The notes beneath the pieces are model-generated. The model saw only the letters and a program-made list of their open reading frames with translations. It was not told the origin of the DNA and searched no databases. This document shows positions 24,527 through 31,737 of a stretch of DNA of 36,192 bases, one piece after another. The position numbers were made by a program, and so were the translations under genes. How positions within the stretch are numbered: position 1 is the stretch's first letter; each line of letters starts with the position of its first letter. The DNA is from an uncultured Eubacteriales bacterium (GTDB lineage Bacteria > Bacillota > Clostridia > Oscillospirales > CAG-272), in the NCBI GenBank assembly GCA_934365155.1, contig CAKRMZ010000011.1, positions 1 through 36,192 of the forward strand, given 5' to 3'.

Positions 24527-24593
24527 AAGCTCTGTTTTGGGATTGCAATAGCCGGGCAGAGCGGCGCATATGTCTGCATGAAAAGGAGCCTTT

Positions 24594-26066
24594 ATGTTTA
24601 AAAGTGTTTATTCAAAATATATTGCGGTGTTTCTCTCAATTGTTTTAATCGGGTTTTTAACTTTGGCTTTGATTTTGACCTCCCTGATTGCCAGTTATTC
24701 CACGAATTCCAAACGGGAGCAAATACTGAATAATACCAAAATGCTTTCGGAATATATACAGAACAACTTTAAAAAAAATAATATTCAGGATTTTAACCAA
24801 TATATTTTTTATCAGAAAGAAAATCTTCGGGATATTATGAATATGCTTTCTGCCGATAATGAGGAGAGCATTGTGTTGGTTTGCGCCGAGGATGGCTCGG
24901 TGTTGCTGTCTAACGCTTGGGATGATTATTATAAAAAAAGCGTGGGAACATCCGTTGCAAATGATATTATCCATGACGATTCCTTTTTAAAACTCACGGA
25001 TCTTAACGGACTTCTTGAAAAAAGAAATTTGGTGTCCGGCAATAAACTTGTGAATACGCGCGGAGAAACCATAGGAGTTTTGTTGGTTTGTTCGGCTTCT
25101 ACAAGACTTGAGGGACTAATTGATAATATGAACCGGGTAATTCTGATAGCTACTGTTTGGGTAATGCTTGCTACAGTTGTTGTCGTTTATTTTATCAGTC
25201 GCCGTATCGTATATCCGCTGAAACAAATGAGTGAGGCTGCGAAAAGTTTCTCATTGGGGAAATTTGACGTTCGCGTGCCGGTGCACGGAAATAATGAAGT
25301 GGCAGAGCTTGCAATAGCATTTAATAACATGGCGGCGTCTTTATCGGAAATTGAGGAGATGCGACGTTCGTTTTTGGCGAATGTTTCCCATGAACTTCGC
25401 ACGCCGATGACGTCAATTTCGGGATTCATCGACGGTATGCTTTGCGGCGCGATCCCGAAAGAAAATTTTGACCATTATCTTCGGATTATTTCCGATGAGG
25501 TAAAAAGACTTTCCCGGCTGATTTCCTGTTTGCTGGATATTACCAGAATGCAGGCCGGTGAACGTAAAATTGTGTTTTCGGTGTTTGATATTTGCGAAAC
25601 GGCAAGGCAGATATTAATTTCGTTTGAACAAAAAATCGAAGCGAAACATTTGAACGTAGAATTTGTCTGCGACAAAGACAATACGTACGTTTCTGCGGAT
25701 AAAGATGCTATTTATCAGGTTATCTATAATCTTTGCGATAATGCCATTAAATTTTCAAAAGAAAACGGACTTTTTAAAATTTCGATTGTTATTAAAGATA
25801 AAAAAGTGTATTTTTCGGTTTACAACGAGGGAGTCGGAATCGGAGAAAAAGATCTTCCTTTTGTTTTTGACCGCTTCTATAAAACGGATAAAAGTCATGG
25901 CTTGGATAAGAGCGGAGTCGGCCTTGGACTGTATATTGTCAAAACGATTGTCGATGCGCACAACGAGGAAATATGGGTGCGCTCCAAGTACGGAGAATAC
26001 TGTGAATTCGTATTTACGGTAGAGTATGCACGGCTTCCCGCAAAGTCCAATGAATTCGTCCGATAA
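24594..26066 (+). CDS. Membrane sensor histidine kinase
   Basis: A 490-residue kinase. TM1 (about 8-32), an extracytoplasmic sensor domain of about 145 residues and TM2 (about 182-201) are followed by HAMP (about 203-255). HisKA has the phosphoacceptor H266 in NVSHELRTPM. HATPase_c has the N box CDNAIKFSKENG, G1 NEGVGIGEKD, F box FDRFYKTDKS and G2 GVGLGLYIV. It is a complete, apparently active kinase, and the signal is unknown. A downstream HtrA-like gene recalls the secretion-stress system CssRS-HtrA of Bacillus, which suggests envelope stress as the input (inference). Confidence 0.93.
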   Translation: MFKSVYSKYIAVFLSIVLIGFLTLALILTSLIASYSTNSKREQILNNTKMLSEYIQNNFKKNNIQDFNQYIFYQKENLRDIMNMLSADNEESIVLVCAEDGSVLLSNAWDDYYKKSVGTSVANDIIHDDSFLKLTDLNGLLEKRNLVSGNKLVNTRGETIGVLLVCSASTRLEGLIDNMNRVILIATVWVMLATVVVVYFISRRIVYPLKQMSEAAKSFSLGKFDVRVPVHGNNEVAELAIAFNNMAASLSEIEEMRRSFLANVSHELRTPMTSISGFIDGMLCGAIPKENFDHYLRIISDEVKRLSRLISCLLDITRMQAGERKIVFSVFDICETARQILISFEQKIEAKHLNVEFVCDKDNTYVSADKDAIYQVIYNLCDNAIKFSKENGLFKISIVIKDKKVYFSVYNEGVGIGEKDLPFVFDRFYKTDKSHGLDKSGVGLGLYIVKTIVDAHNEEIWVRSKYGEYCEFVFTVEYARLPAKSNEFVR

Positions 26067-26105
26067 TCCGGATTTTTTGCAATAATGCAACAAACGATAC
26101 ACGAT

Positions 26106-26134
26106 TTGTTAAAAAAAAGATGGTATCATAATAT
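26106..26134 (+). promoter_or_regulatory. Possible promoter and inverted repeat before the HtrA-like gene
   Basis: TTGTTA (26106-26111) lies 15-17 bp before overlapping CATAAT/TAATAT (26127-26134). An inverted repeat AACAAA-N10-TTTGTT (26089-26110) overlaps the -35 and could be an operator for the upstream response regulator. This is weak evidence. Confidence 0.3.
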
Positions 26135-26175
26135 CGGTGTGAGAATAAATTTTTATATGTTTGGAAGGCTTTTTT

Positions 26176-27552
26176 ATGCAGGATGATTTGAATCTTTCCG
26201 ATTCTGATGGTTTAAAATCTCAAAATGCAGAGGTTGAAAATTCGGACATGTTGCATCATGAGCAATCCGAGGAGTCAAGCTTCGGCGGATTTCAGGGCAA
26301 ATGGACGTATGAGAAATGTATGCGGACGAGGGCAAAGGGCCGCCGTATGCATAAATTGGTGTTATTATTGTCTGTATTTTTGATTTTCGGTATCATTGTA
26401 GCATTTTCCGTGGTAATGTTTTCCCGCGAGGGATCTTTGGAAACTCCGTTGCCGAATACCGATGAATATTTGACACAGCCCGCGGAGAACGGCGGTGTTC
26501 TAAAAACAGAGATTCAAGAGAATACCGAAGCAGTCGGGCGCGGTACCCAAGAGGTGACCGAACCTGCGCCGAATACGACGGATGTATCGTTTTTCACGGT
26601 CGATGTGATCTCAAGCGGAAATGCATCGCCTCCGAAGAAATTAGATATTGATGAGTTGAAGGCGGAAATCGCGCCCTCTATGGTGGATCTTCAGATATCG
26701 CAGAATAACTATATTACTTATGCAAACGGTATTATCATTTCTTCAAGCGGATATGTGCTTGCGGATTATTCCTCGCTTTGCGATGCTTCCTGGATGCGGG
26801 CGATCCTTTTTGACGGAAGTGAATGCGATGTATATATGGTGGGCTTTGATAAACAGCAAGGGATTGCCGTTTTAAAAATGGCCGGTGAGAACTTTAAGGT
26901 TATGCCGATGACGTCTTCGTCAGAACTGCAAAATGACAGTGATGCCGGTGTGTTGCTAAGACCCGAGGCAAAACAAGACCCCGTATATTTGGAGGCATTG
27001 CTTGATTTCTTTTCAACGGAGAGTGGAAAACAGGGAGATCTTCAGATCTCGTCGGATGTTGTGTATACAGATGCATGTTTTTCGGGTTGCCCGGTGGTCG
27101 ATGCCAACGGAAAAGCGGTTGCGATGATGGTTCAAAATGATGCATCGGAGCCTAATGGGACCGGTACTGCATTGCTGTTAGACAATCTGATGCCCTATGT
27201 GAATCAGATCATTTTGAATGAGCAGACCGAATGTCATCAGTATAGTAACATTGCCGTTGAAATTTTCGGTTTTATCGGAATTGATCTGTCGGAGGAAGAG
27301 GTAAAGCTATACCGCCTCCCGTACGGCGTATATGTATCATCGGTGAATCCGGATTCCAATGCGTATTCCGCCGGTCTTCGTTCCAATGATATTATTGTGG
27401 GTCTGAATCAGGCTCCGATTATATGTGTCGGTGATTTGATTAAATATGAGACTTACTGCCCTCCGGAGGGAACAATAACCATTACGGTCTATCGGGGATG
27501 CTCTTATTTGAACATTATTTTTCGAACCGATGCATGTGAGACGGATGCTTAA
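26176..27552 (+). CDS. Membrane-anchored HtrA-like trypsin-fold/PDZ protein, apparent pseudoprotease
   Basis: A 458-residue protein: an acidic cytoplasmic N-terminus (1-55), one TM helix (about 60-82), a Thr/Glu-rich linker, a trypsin-like domain (about 165-345) and a PDZ domain (about 365-455). The architecture matches HtrA/DegP. The catalytic residues do not. The NNHV histidine position reads ADYSS (196-200). The Asp before AVLK is Gly (KQQGIAVLK, G229). The GNSGGP loop is shortened to FSGCP with only the Ser (S303) left. It is probably inactive and acts as a binding or sensing protein. ATG 26176 has GGAAGG 7 bp upstream. It follows the kinase gene by 109 bp. Confidence 0.85.
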   Translation: MQDDLNLSDSDGLKSQNAEVENSDMLHHEQSEESSFGGFQGKWTYEKCMRTRAKGRRMHKLVLLLSVFLIFGIIVAFSVVMFSREGSLETPLPNTDEYLTQPAENGGVLKTEIQENTEAVGRGTQEVTEPAPNTTDVSFFTVDVISSGNASPPKKLDIDELKAEIAPSMVDLQISQNNYITYANGIIISSSGYVLADYSSLCDASWMRAILFDGSECDVYMVGFDKQQGIAVLKMAGENFKVMPMTSSSELQNDSDAGVLLRPEAKQDPVYLEALLDFFSTESGKQGDLQISSDVVYTDACFSGCPVVDANGKAVAMMVQNDASEPNGTGTALLLDNLMPYVNQIILNEQTECHQYSNIAVEIFGFIGIDLSEEEVKLYRLPYGVYVSSVNPDSNAYSAGLRSNDIIVGLNQAPIICVGDLIKYETYCPPEGTITITVYRGCSYLNIIFRTDACETDA

Positions 27553-27604
27553 AACGCACGCGATGTGCAAAAGATGGTTCGGCGAAAATTTTCAAAATTG
27601 AATC

Positions 27605-27656
27605 AAACGCGTGAATTATTGATGCAATCAACGGCTCAATAACAGCGCGTTTTTTA
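27605..27656 (+). terminator. Terminator after the HtrA-like gene
   Basis: An outer stem AAACGCG/CGCGTTT (27605-27611 with 27646-27652) encloses an inner TTATTGA/TCAATAA stem, followed by T6. Confidence 0.8.
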
Positions 27657-27676
27657 TGTGAAAAAAGAATATCAAG

Positions 27677-27705
27677 TTGATTTTTATGTCGGAATATAGT
27701 ATAAT
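27677..27705 (+). promoter_or_regulatory. Sigma-A promoter of adhE
   Basis: TTGATT (27677-27682), a 17-bp spacer and a perfect TATAAT (27700-27705). This gives a leader of about 260 nt before adhE. No known riboswitch or Rex-like site is recognised in it. Two CTGTCAG copies (27793 and 27825) stand 32 bp apart. Confidence 0.78.
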
Positions 27706-27981
27706 TGTCCTCATAATGAAGCACTTTACGGAGAAACATTCAAAATTTATTACCGCATTTATCGTGAAAATGTTCGATTCTGCCGGAGCTTTCTGTCAGC
27801 ACAGCAGAAAAATTATCGCATATACTGTCAGAAAATATAAATTTTCGATCGATGGATTAAGTACGGATATCCGCGGATAAAATATGAAAATCAGGAAATT
27901 ACGGGATATCACAGAGCAGACGATGGGGCATTGTTAGGATACTATGAGAGGGAATAAATGACTTGGAGGGCAAAGAGAGAT

Positions 27982-30594
27982 ATGCAAAACCGAAATGTTG
28001 TTGACAATATCGAACGGGTCGAAGAGGCACTGAAAAAACTGAGAAAAGCACAGGCGGAGTACGGAAAATACGGACAGGAAAAAGTCGATAAAATTTTCAA
28101 AGCCGCTGCTTGTGCCGCGAACCGTGCAAGAATTCAATTGGCGAAAATGGCGGTGGAAGAGACCGGGATGGGCGTTGTAGAGGATAAGGTGATCAAGAAT
28201 CACTATGCATCGGAATACATTTACAATGCGTATCGCGGAGTGAAAACCTGCGGGGTGATTGAGGAGGACTCGGCCTACGGAATTAAAAAAATCGCAGAGC
28301 CCTTGGGGGTTATTGCGGCCGTAATTCCGACAACAAATCCGACATCTACCGCAATATTCAAATGTCTGATTGCATTAAAAACCCGCAACGGTATTATTAT
28401 ATCACCGCACCCGAGAGCAAAGCATTCAACGATTGAAGCTGCTAAAATTGTGCTTGAGGCTGCAATGGAAGCCGGTGCGCCGAAGGATATTATCCAATGG
28501 ATTGATGAGCCGAGCCTTGAAATTACGAATTTAGTGATGAAAGAAGCCGATACAATATTGGCCACCGGCGGCCCGGGAATGGTAAAAGCCGCTTATTCCA
28601 GCGGAAAACCTGCTTTGGGAGTCGGCCCCGGAAACACACCGGCCATTATTGATGAGAGCGCAGATGTAGTGCTTGCCGTCAATTCGATCATTCATTCCAA
28701 AACCTTTGATAACGGAATGATCTGCGCGTCGGAACAGTCTGTGATTGTAGAGGCACCGGTTTACGAAGCGGTAAAAAATGAATTTGCCAATCGCGGCTGC
28801 TATTTCCTGAGTGAGGATGAAAAGAAAAAGGTCCGCAAGACGATTATTATTAACGGAGCTTTGAATTCAAAAATTGTAGGACAGCGTGCCGCACGGATCG
28901 CAGAACTTGCCGGAATTACGGTGCCTGCCGATACGAAGATTCTGATCGGCGAGGTGGAACGGGTAGATATCGGCGAGGAATTTGCCCATGAGAAGCTTTC
29001 GCCGGTGTTGGCAATGTATCGTGCGGAAAATTACGAGGATGCTTTGGATAAAGCGGAGCATTTGATTGCAGACGGCGGTTACGGACATACGTCATCCATC
29101 TATCTGGATGCCGTGCGTGAAAAAGAAAAACTGCAGCAGTTTGAAGAGCGAATGAAGACCTGCCGTATTTTAGTCAACACGCCCTCCTCCCAAGGCGGTA
29201 TCGGAGATTTGTATAATTTTAAGCTTGCACCGTCTTTGACTTTGGGATGCGGTTCCTGGGGCGGAAACAGCGTGAGCGAAAATGTGGGCATCAAACATTT
29301 GTTGAACATTAAAACCGTTGCGGAAAGGAGAGAAAATATGCTGTGGTTCCGTGCGCCGCAAAAGGTGTATATCAAAAAAGGCTGCTTGCCGGTAGCATTA
29401 TCGGAATTAAAGGATGTAATGGGCAAAAAACGTGCATTTATCGTTACGGATCAGTTTTTATATCAAAACGGATATACAAAGCCCATCAGCGATAAATTGG
29501 ATGAACTCGGAATTGTGCATACGACATACTCAAACGTAGCACCGGATCCGACCCTTGCCTGTGCCAAAGAAGGCATGACGCAAATGCGAGCTTTTGAGCC
29601 GGATTGCATCATTGCTTTGGGCGGCGGATCGGCAATGGATGCCGGCAAGATTATGTGGATGATGTACGAGCATCCGGAAGCTGATTTTATGGACATGGCC
29701 ATGCGGTTTATGGACATTCGCAAGAGAATCTATACTTTCCCGAAAATGGGTGAAAAAGCTTATTTTATCGCAATACCGACATCGGCGGGAACCGGTTCGG
29801 AGGTGACGCCGTTTGCGGTGATTACCGATGAAAAGAGCGGAATTAAATATCCGTTGGCGGATTACGAATTGCTCCCGAATATGGCGATTATTGATACGGA
29901 TTTTCATATGAGTGCTCCCAAAGGCCTGACGGCAGCCTCCGGAATTGATGCGGTTACACATGCACTGGAGGCATATGCATCGCTGATGGCAACGGAGTAT
30001 ACCGACAGTCTGGCAATCGGTGCATTAAAGGTCATCTTTGAATATCTGCCGAGAGCATACGATGACGGAACGCATGATGTGGAAGCCAGAGAAAAGATGG
30101 CGAATGCGGCGACTATGGCAGGTATGGCTTTTGCCAATGCATTTCTCGGCGTATGCCATTCCATGGCACATAAATTGGGGGCATTCCATCATTTGCCGCA
30201 CGGAGTGGCCAATGCTTTGATGATCGGAGAGGTATTGCGCTTCAATGCTGCGGAGAAGCCGGTAAAAATGGGAACATTTTCTCAGTATGCGTATCCGCAT
30301 ACGCTGCGCAGATATGCCGAGGTGGCAGAGAGCTTGAATATTTCGGGCAAAAACGATGAAGAAAAGCTTGAAAATCTGATACAGGCGATTGAAGAGTTGA
30401 AAGCACGTGTCGGTATTAAAAAAACTATCCGGGATTACGGAATTGATGAAAATGACTTCTTGAATCGTTTGGACGATATGGTGGAACAGGCTTTTGACGA
30501 TCAATGCACAGGTGCAAACCCGCGTTATCCTTTGATGAGCGAAATCCGTCAAATGTATTTAAATGCTTTTTACGGCAAACATGATAAGGTTTAA
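27982..30594 (+). CDS. adhE: Bifunctional acetaldehyde-CoA/alcohol dehydrogenase
   Basis: A cytoplasmic fermentation enzyme that forms spirosomes and reduces acetyl-CoA to acetaldehyde and then to ethanol, reoxidising two NADH. The N-terminal ALDH domain has catalytic Cys in NGMICASEQS (C248 from this start; C246 in E. coli). The C-terminal iron-dependent ADH domain has GGGSAMDAGK (NAD-binding), the metal-site DAVTHALEAY and HSMAHKLGAFHHLPHG. The 870-residue length matches the family. ATG 27982 (GGAGG 12 bp upstream) gives the family-typical N-terminus. ATG 27958 with GAGGG closer is the alternative, adding 8 residues. A kinase gene follows after 17 bp. Confidence 0.97.
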   Translation: MQNRNVVDNIERVEEALKKLRKAQAEYGKYGQEKVDKIFKAAACAANRARIQLAKMAVEETGMGVVEDKVIKNHYASEYIYNAYRGVKTCGVIEEDSAYGIKKIAEPLGVIAAVIPTTNPTSTAIFKCLIALKTRNGIIISPHPRAKHSTIEAAKIVLEAAMEAGAPKDIIQWIDEPSLEITNLVMKEADTILATGGPGMVKAAYSSGKPALGVGPGNTPAIIDESADVVLAVNSIIHSKTFDNGMICASEQSVIVEAPVYEAVKNEFANRGCYFLSEDEKKKVRKTIIINGALNSKIVGQRAARIAELAGITVPADTKILIGEVERVDIGEEFAHEKLSPVLAMYRAENYEDALDKAEHLIADGGYGHTSSIYLDAVREKEKLQQFEERMKTCRILVNTPSSQGGIGDLYNFKLAPSLTLGCGSWGGNSVSENVGIKHLLNIKTVAERRENMLWFRAPQKVYIKKGCLPVALSELKDVMGKKRAFIVTDQFLYQNGYTKPISDKLDELGIVHTTYSNVAPDPTLACAKEGMTQMRAFEPDCIIALGGGSAMDAGKIMWMMYEHPEADFMDMAMRFMDIRKRIYTFPKMGEKAYFIAIPTSAGTGSEVTPFAVITDEKSGIKYPLADYELLPNMAIIDTDFHMSAPKGLTAASGIDAVTHALEAYASLMATEYTDSLAIGALKVIFEYLPRAYDDGTHDVEAREKMANAATMAGMAFANAFLGVCHSMAHKLGAFHHLPHGVANALMIGEVLRFNAAEKPVKMGTFSQYAYPHTLRRYAEVAESLNISGKNDEEKLENLIQAIEELKARVGIKKTIRDYGIDENDFLNRLDDMVEQAFDDQCTGANPRYPLMSEIRQMYLNAFYGKHDKV

Positions 30595-30611
30595 GGGGGA
30601 AAAAGGGAAGT

Positions 30612-31361
30612 ATGAAATCTTCAGAAGTTATTGCTACAAGGCCTACTAAAGTTATTTACCGAGATGGTGAGAAGGCAATTAAGGTTTTTGAGCCGGCTCA
30701 TAAACCGTCGGACGTTTTGCGGGAGTCATTGAATTTGGCTTTGGTGAGTGAAAGCGGTTTTTGCGTTCCCGGCTTGCGTGAAATCATTCGTTTGGAAGAT
30801 AAATGGGCCATCGTTATGGACTATATCGAAGGCGAAACGATGGAGAGCCTGATGTGCAAGAATCCGGAACGCATCGATGAATACATGGAGCGTTTTGTCG
30901 ATATTCAACTGGATATGCATCGCTATTCCGGAATCGGACTGAAAAATATGCATGAAAAAATGCATGGTAAGATCCGTGCATCCGGTCTTGATGCTACGAC
31001 GCGCTATGATTTGCATGCGCGTCTGGACAGCATCGAGCATCATCAAAAGCTTTGCCACGGCGATTTCAATCCCTCCAATGTGATTATCACTCCCGAAAAC
31101 AAAGCGTGTGTGTTGGACTGGTCTCACGCAATGTGCGGCAATGCCAGCGCCGATGCGGCAAAAACTTACATGATGTTTTGCCTTTCCGACAATGAGACTC
31201 TCGCTGAGAAATATATTAATCTGTTCTGTAAAAAAAGCGATACAGCAAGACAGTATGTGGAAAAATGGCTTTCGATTTTAGCGGCTTCCCGTCTTGGAAA
31301 GCAAAAGGAAGAAGAACGTGAGTTCTTGCAGCGTTGGACAAGCGTAGTGGACTGGCAGTGA
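30612..31361 (+). CDS. APH/choline-kinase-fold phosphotransferase
   Basis: A 249-residue protein kinase-like phosphotransferase. A small N-lobe has IKVFEPAH with the probable ATP-binding Lys, then VMDYIEGETM as hinge. The catalytic loop is CHGDFNPSNVI (catalytic Asp and metal-binding Asn), and the DFG-equivalent is VLDWSHA. This is the aminoglycoside phosphotransferase/choline kinase fold, close to the group annotated as TIGR02172-like putative phosphotransferases. The substrate is unknown; antibiotic resistance should not be assumed. It lies 17 bp after adhE with GGGAAG before ATG and ends at a strong terminator, so it is in the adhE operon. Confidence 0.85.
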   Translation: MKSSEVIATRPTKVIYRDGEKAIKVFEPAHKPSDVLRESLNLALVSESGFCVPGLREIIRLEDKWAIVMDYIEGETMESLMCKNPERIDEYMERFVDIQLDMHRYSGIGLKNMHEKMHGKIRASGLDATTRYDLHARLDSIEHHQKLCHGDFNPSNVIITPENKACVLDWSHAMCGNASADAAKTYMMFCLSDNETLAEKYINLFCKKSDTARQYVEKWLSILAASRLGKQKEEEREFLQRWTSVVDWQ

Positions 31362-31394
31362 TCTCCGACTGATTTTTTTCGCAATTTGAAATTC

Positions 31395-31449
31395 TCCCTT
31401 TTAACAGCATTCTGCACGGTTTCTTTTACTGTTAAAAGGGAATTTTTTT
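31395..31449 (+). terminator. Terminator of the adhE operon
   Basis: A perfect 13-bp stem (31395-31407 with 31429-31441) with a 21-nt loop is followed by T7. Confidence 0.88.
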
Positions 31450-31551
31450 GCGATGAAAGTTTGATGAAAATTAAAAATTTTATAGATTTCTTTTTTGGTG
31501 TCAAAATAAGGTATAATTTCGCAGATTTTTATATTATTTGTAATATATGAA

Positions 31552-31580
31552 TTGACATAACTTATAGAATATGATAAAAT
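31552..31580 (+). promoter_or_regulatory. Sigma-A promoter of pflBA
   Basis: Perfect TTGACA (31552-31557), a 17-bp spacer and TAAAAT (31575-31580). Transcription would begin about 6-10 nt before the ZTP aptamer. Confidence 0.88.
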
Positions 31581-31594
31581 AAATTGAACTTTGT

Positions 31595-31663
31595 AACTGA
31601 CGGAATAATTGTGGAGAAAACCACGAAGGAGCAAAGCGCGAAGGAAAAGCCGACCGTCTGGGC
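31595..31663 (+). promoter_or_regulatory. ZTP (pfl-motif) riboswitch aptamer
   Basis: The conserved pfl-motif pieces are present in order. ACTGACGGA begins at 31596, the GTGG/CCAC hairpin is at 31611-31624, and the GAAGGAGC purine-rich segment follows. Last comes GCCGACCGTCTGGGC, ending at 31663. GACGG 31599-31603 pairs with CCGTC 31654-31658. The class binds ZTP/ZMP, which accumulates when 10-formyl-THF is short. Its location before pflB is the classic one, as PFL makes formate for one-carbon units. Confidence 0.93.
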
Positions 31664-31699
31664 ATACTTAACTTATATGTGGGTTAGGTATGCTTTTTT
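31662..31699 (+). terminator. ZTP riboswitch expression-platform terminator
   Basis: An 11-bp stem (31662-31672 with 31683-31693, one G-U) is followed by T6. Its 5' arm begins inside the conserved TGGGC of the aptamer. Ligand-stabilised folding should therefore block the terminator and switch expression ON. Confidence 0.9.
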
Positions 31700-31737
31700 A
31701 ACTTTATCGGCGCACATCCAAAAGGGAAGGAGGCTGT

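Noticed and set aside
27677..27880. 67-codon frame in the adhE leader
   Set aside because: It begins within the promoter -35, has no RBS at the internal ATG and shows no coding signature.
27553..27981. Rex operator expected before adhE
   Set aside because: I searched by eye for the TTGTTAA-N4-TTAACAA type and did not find it.
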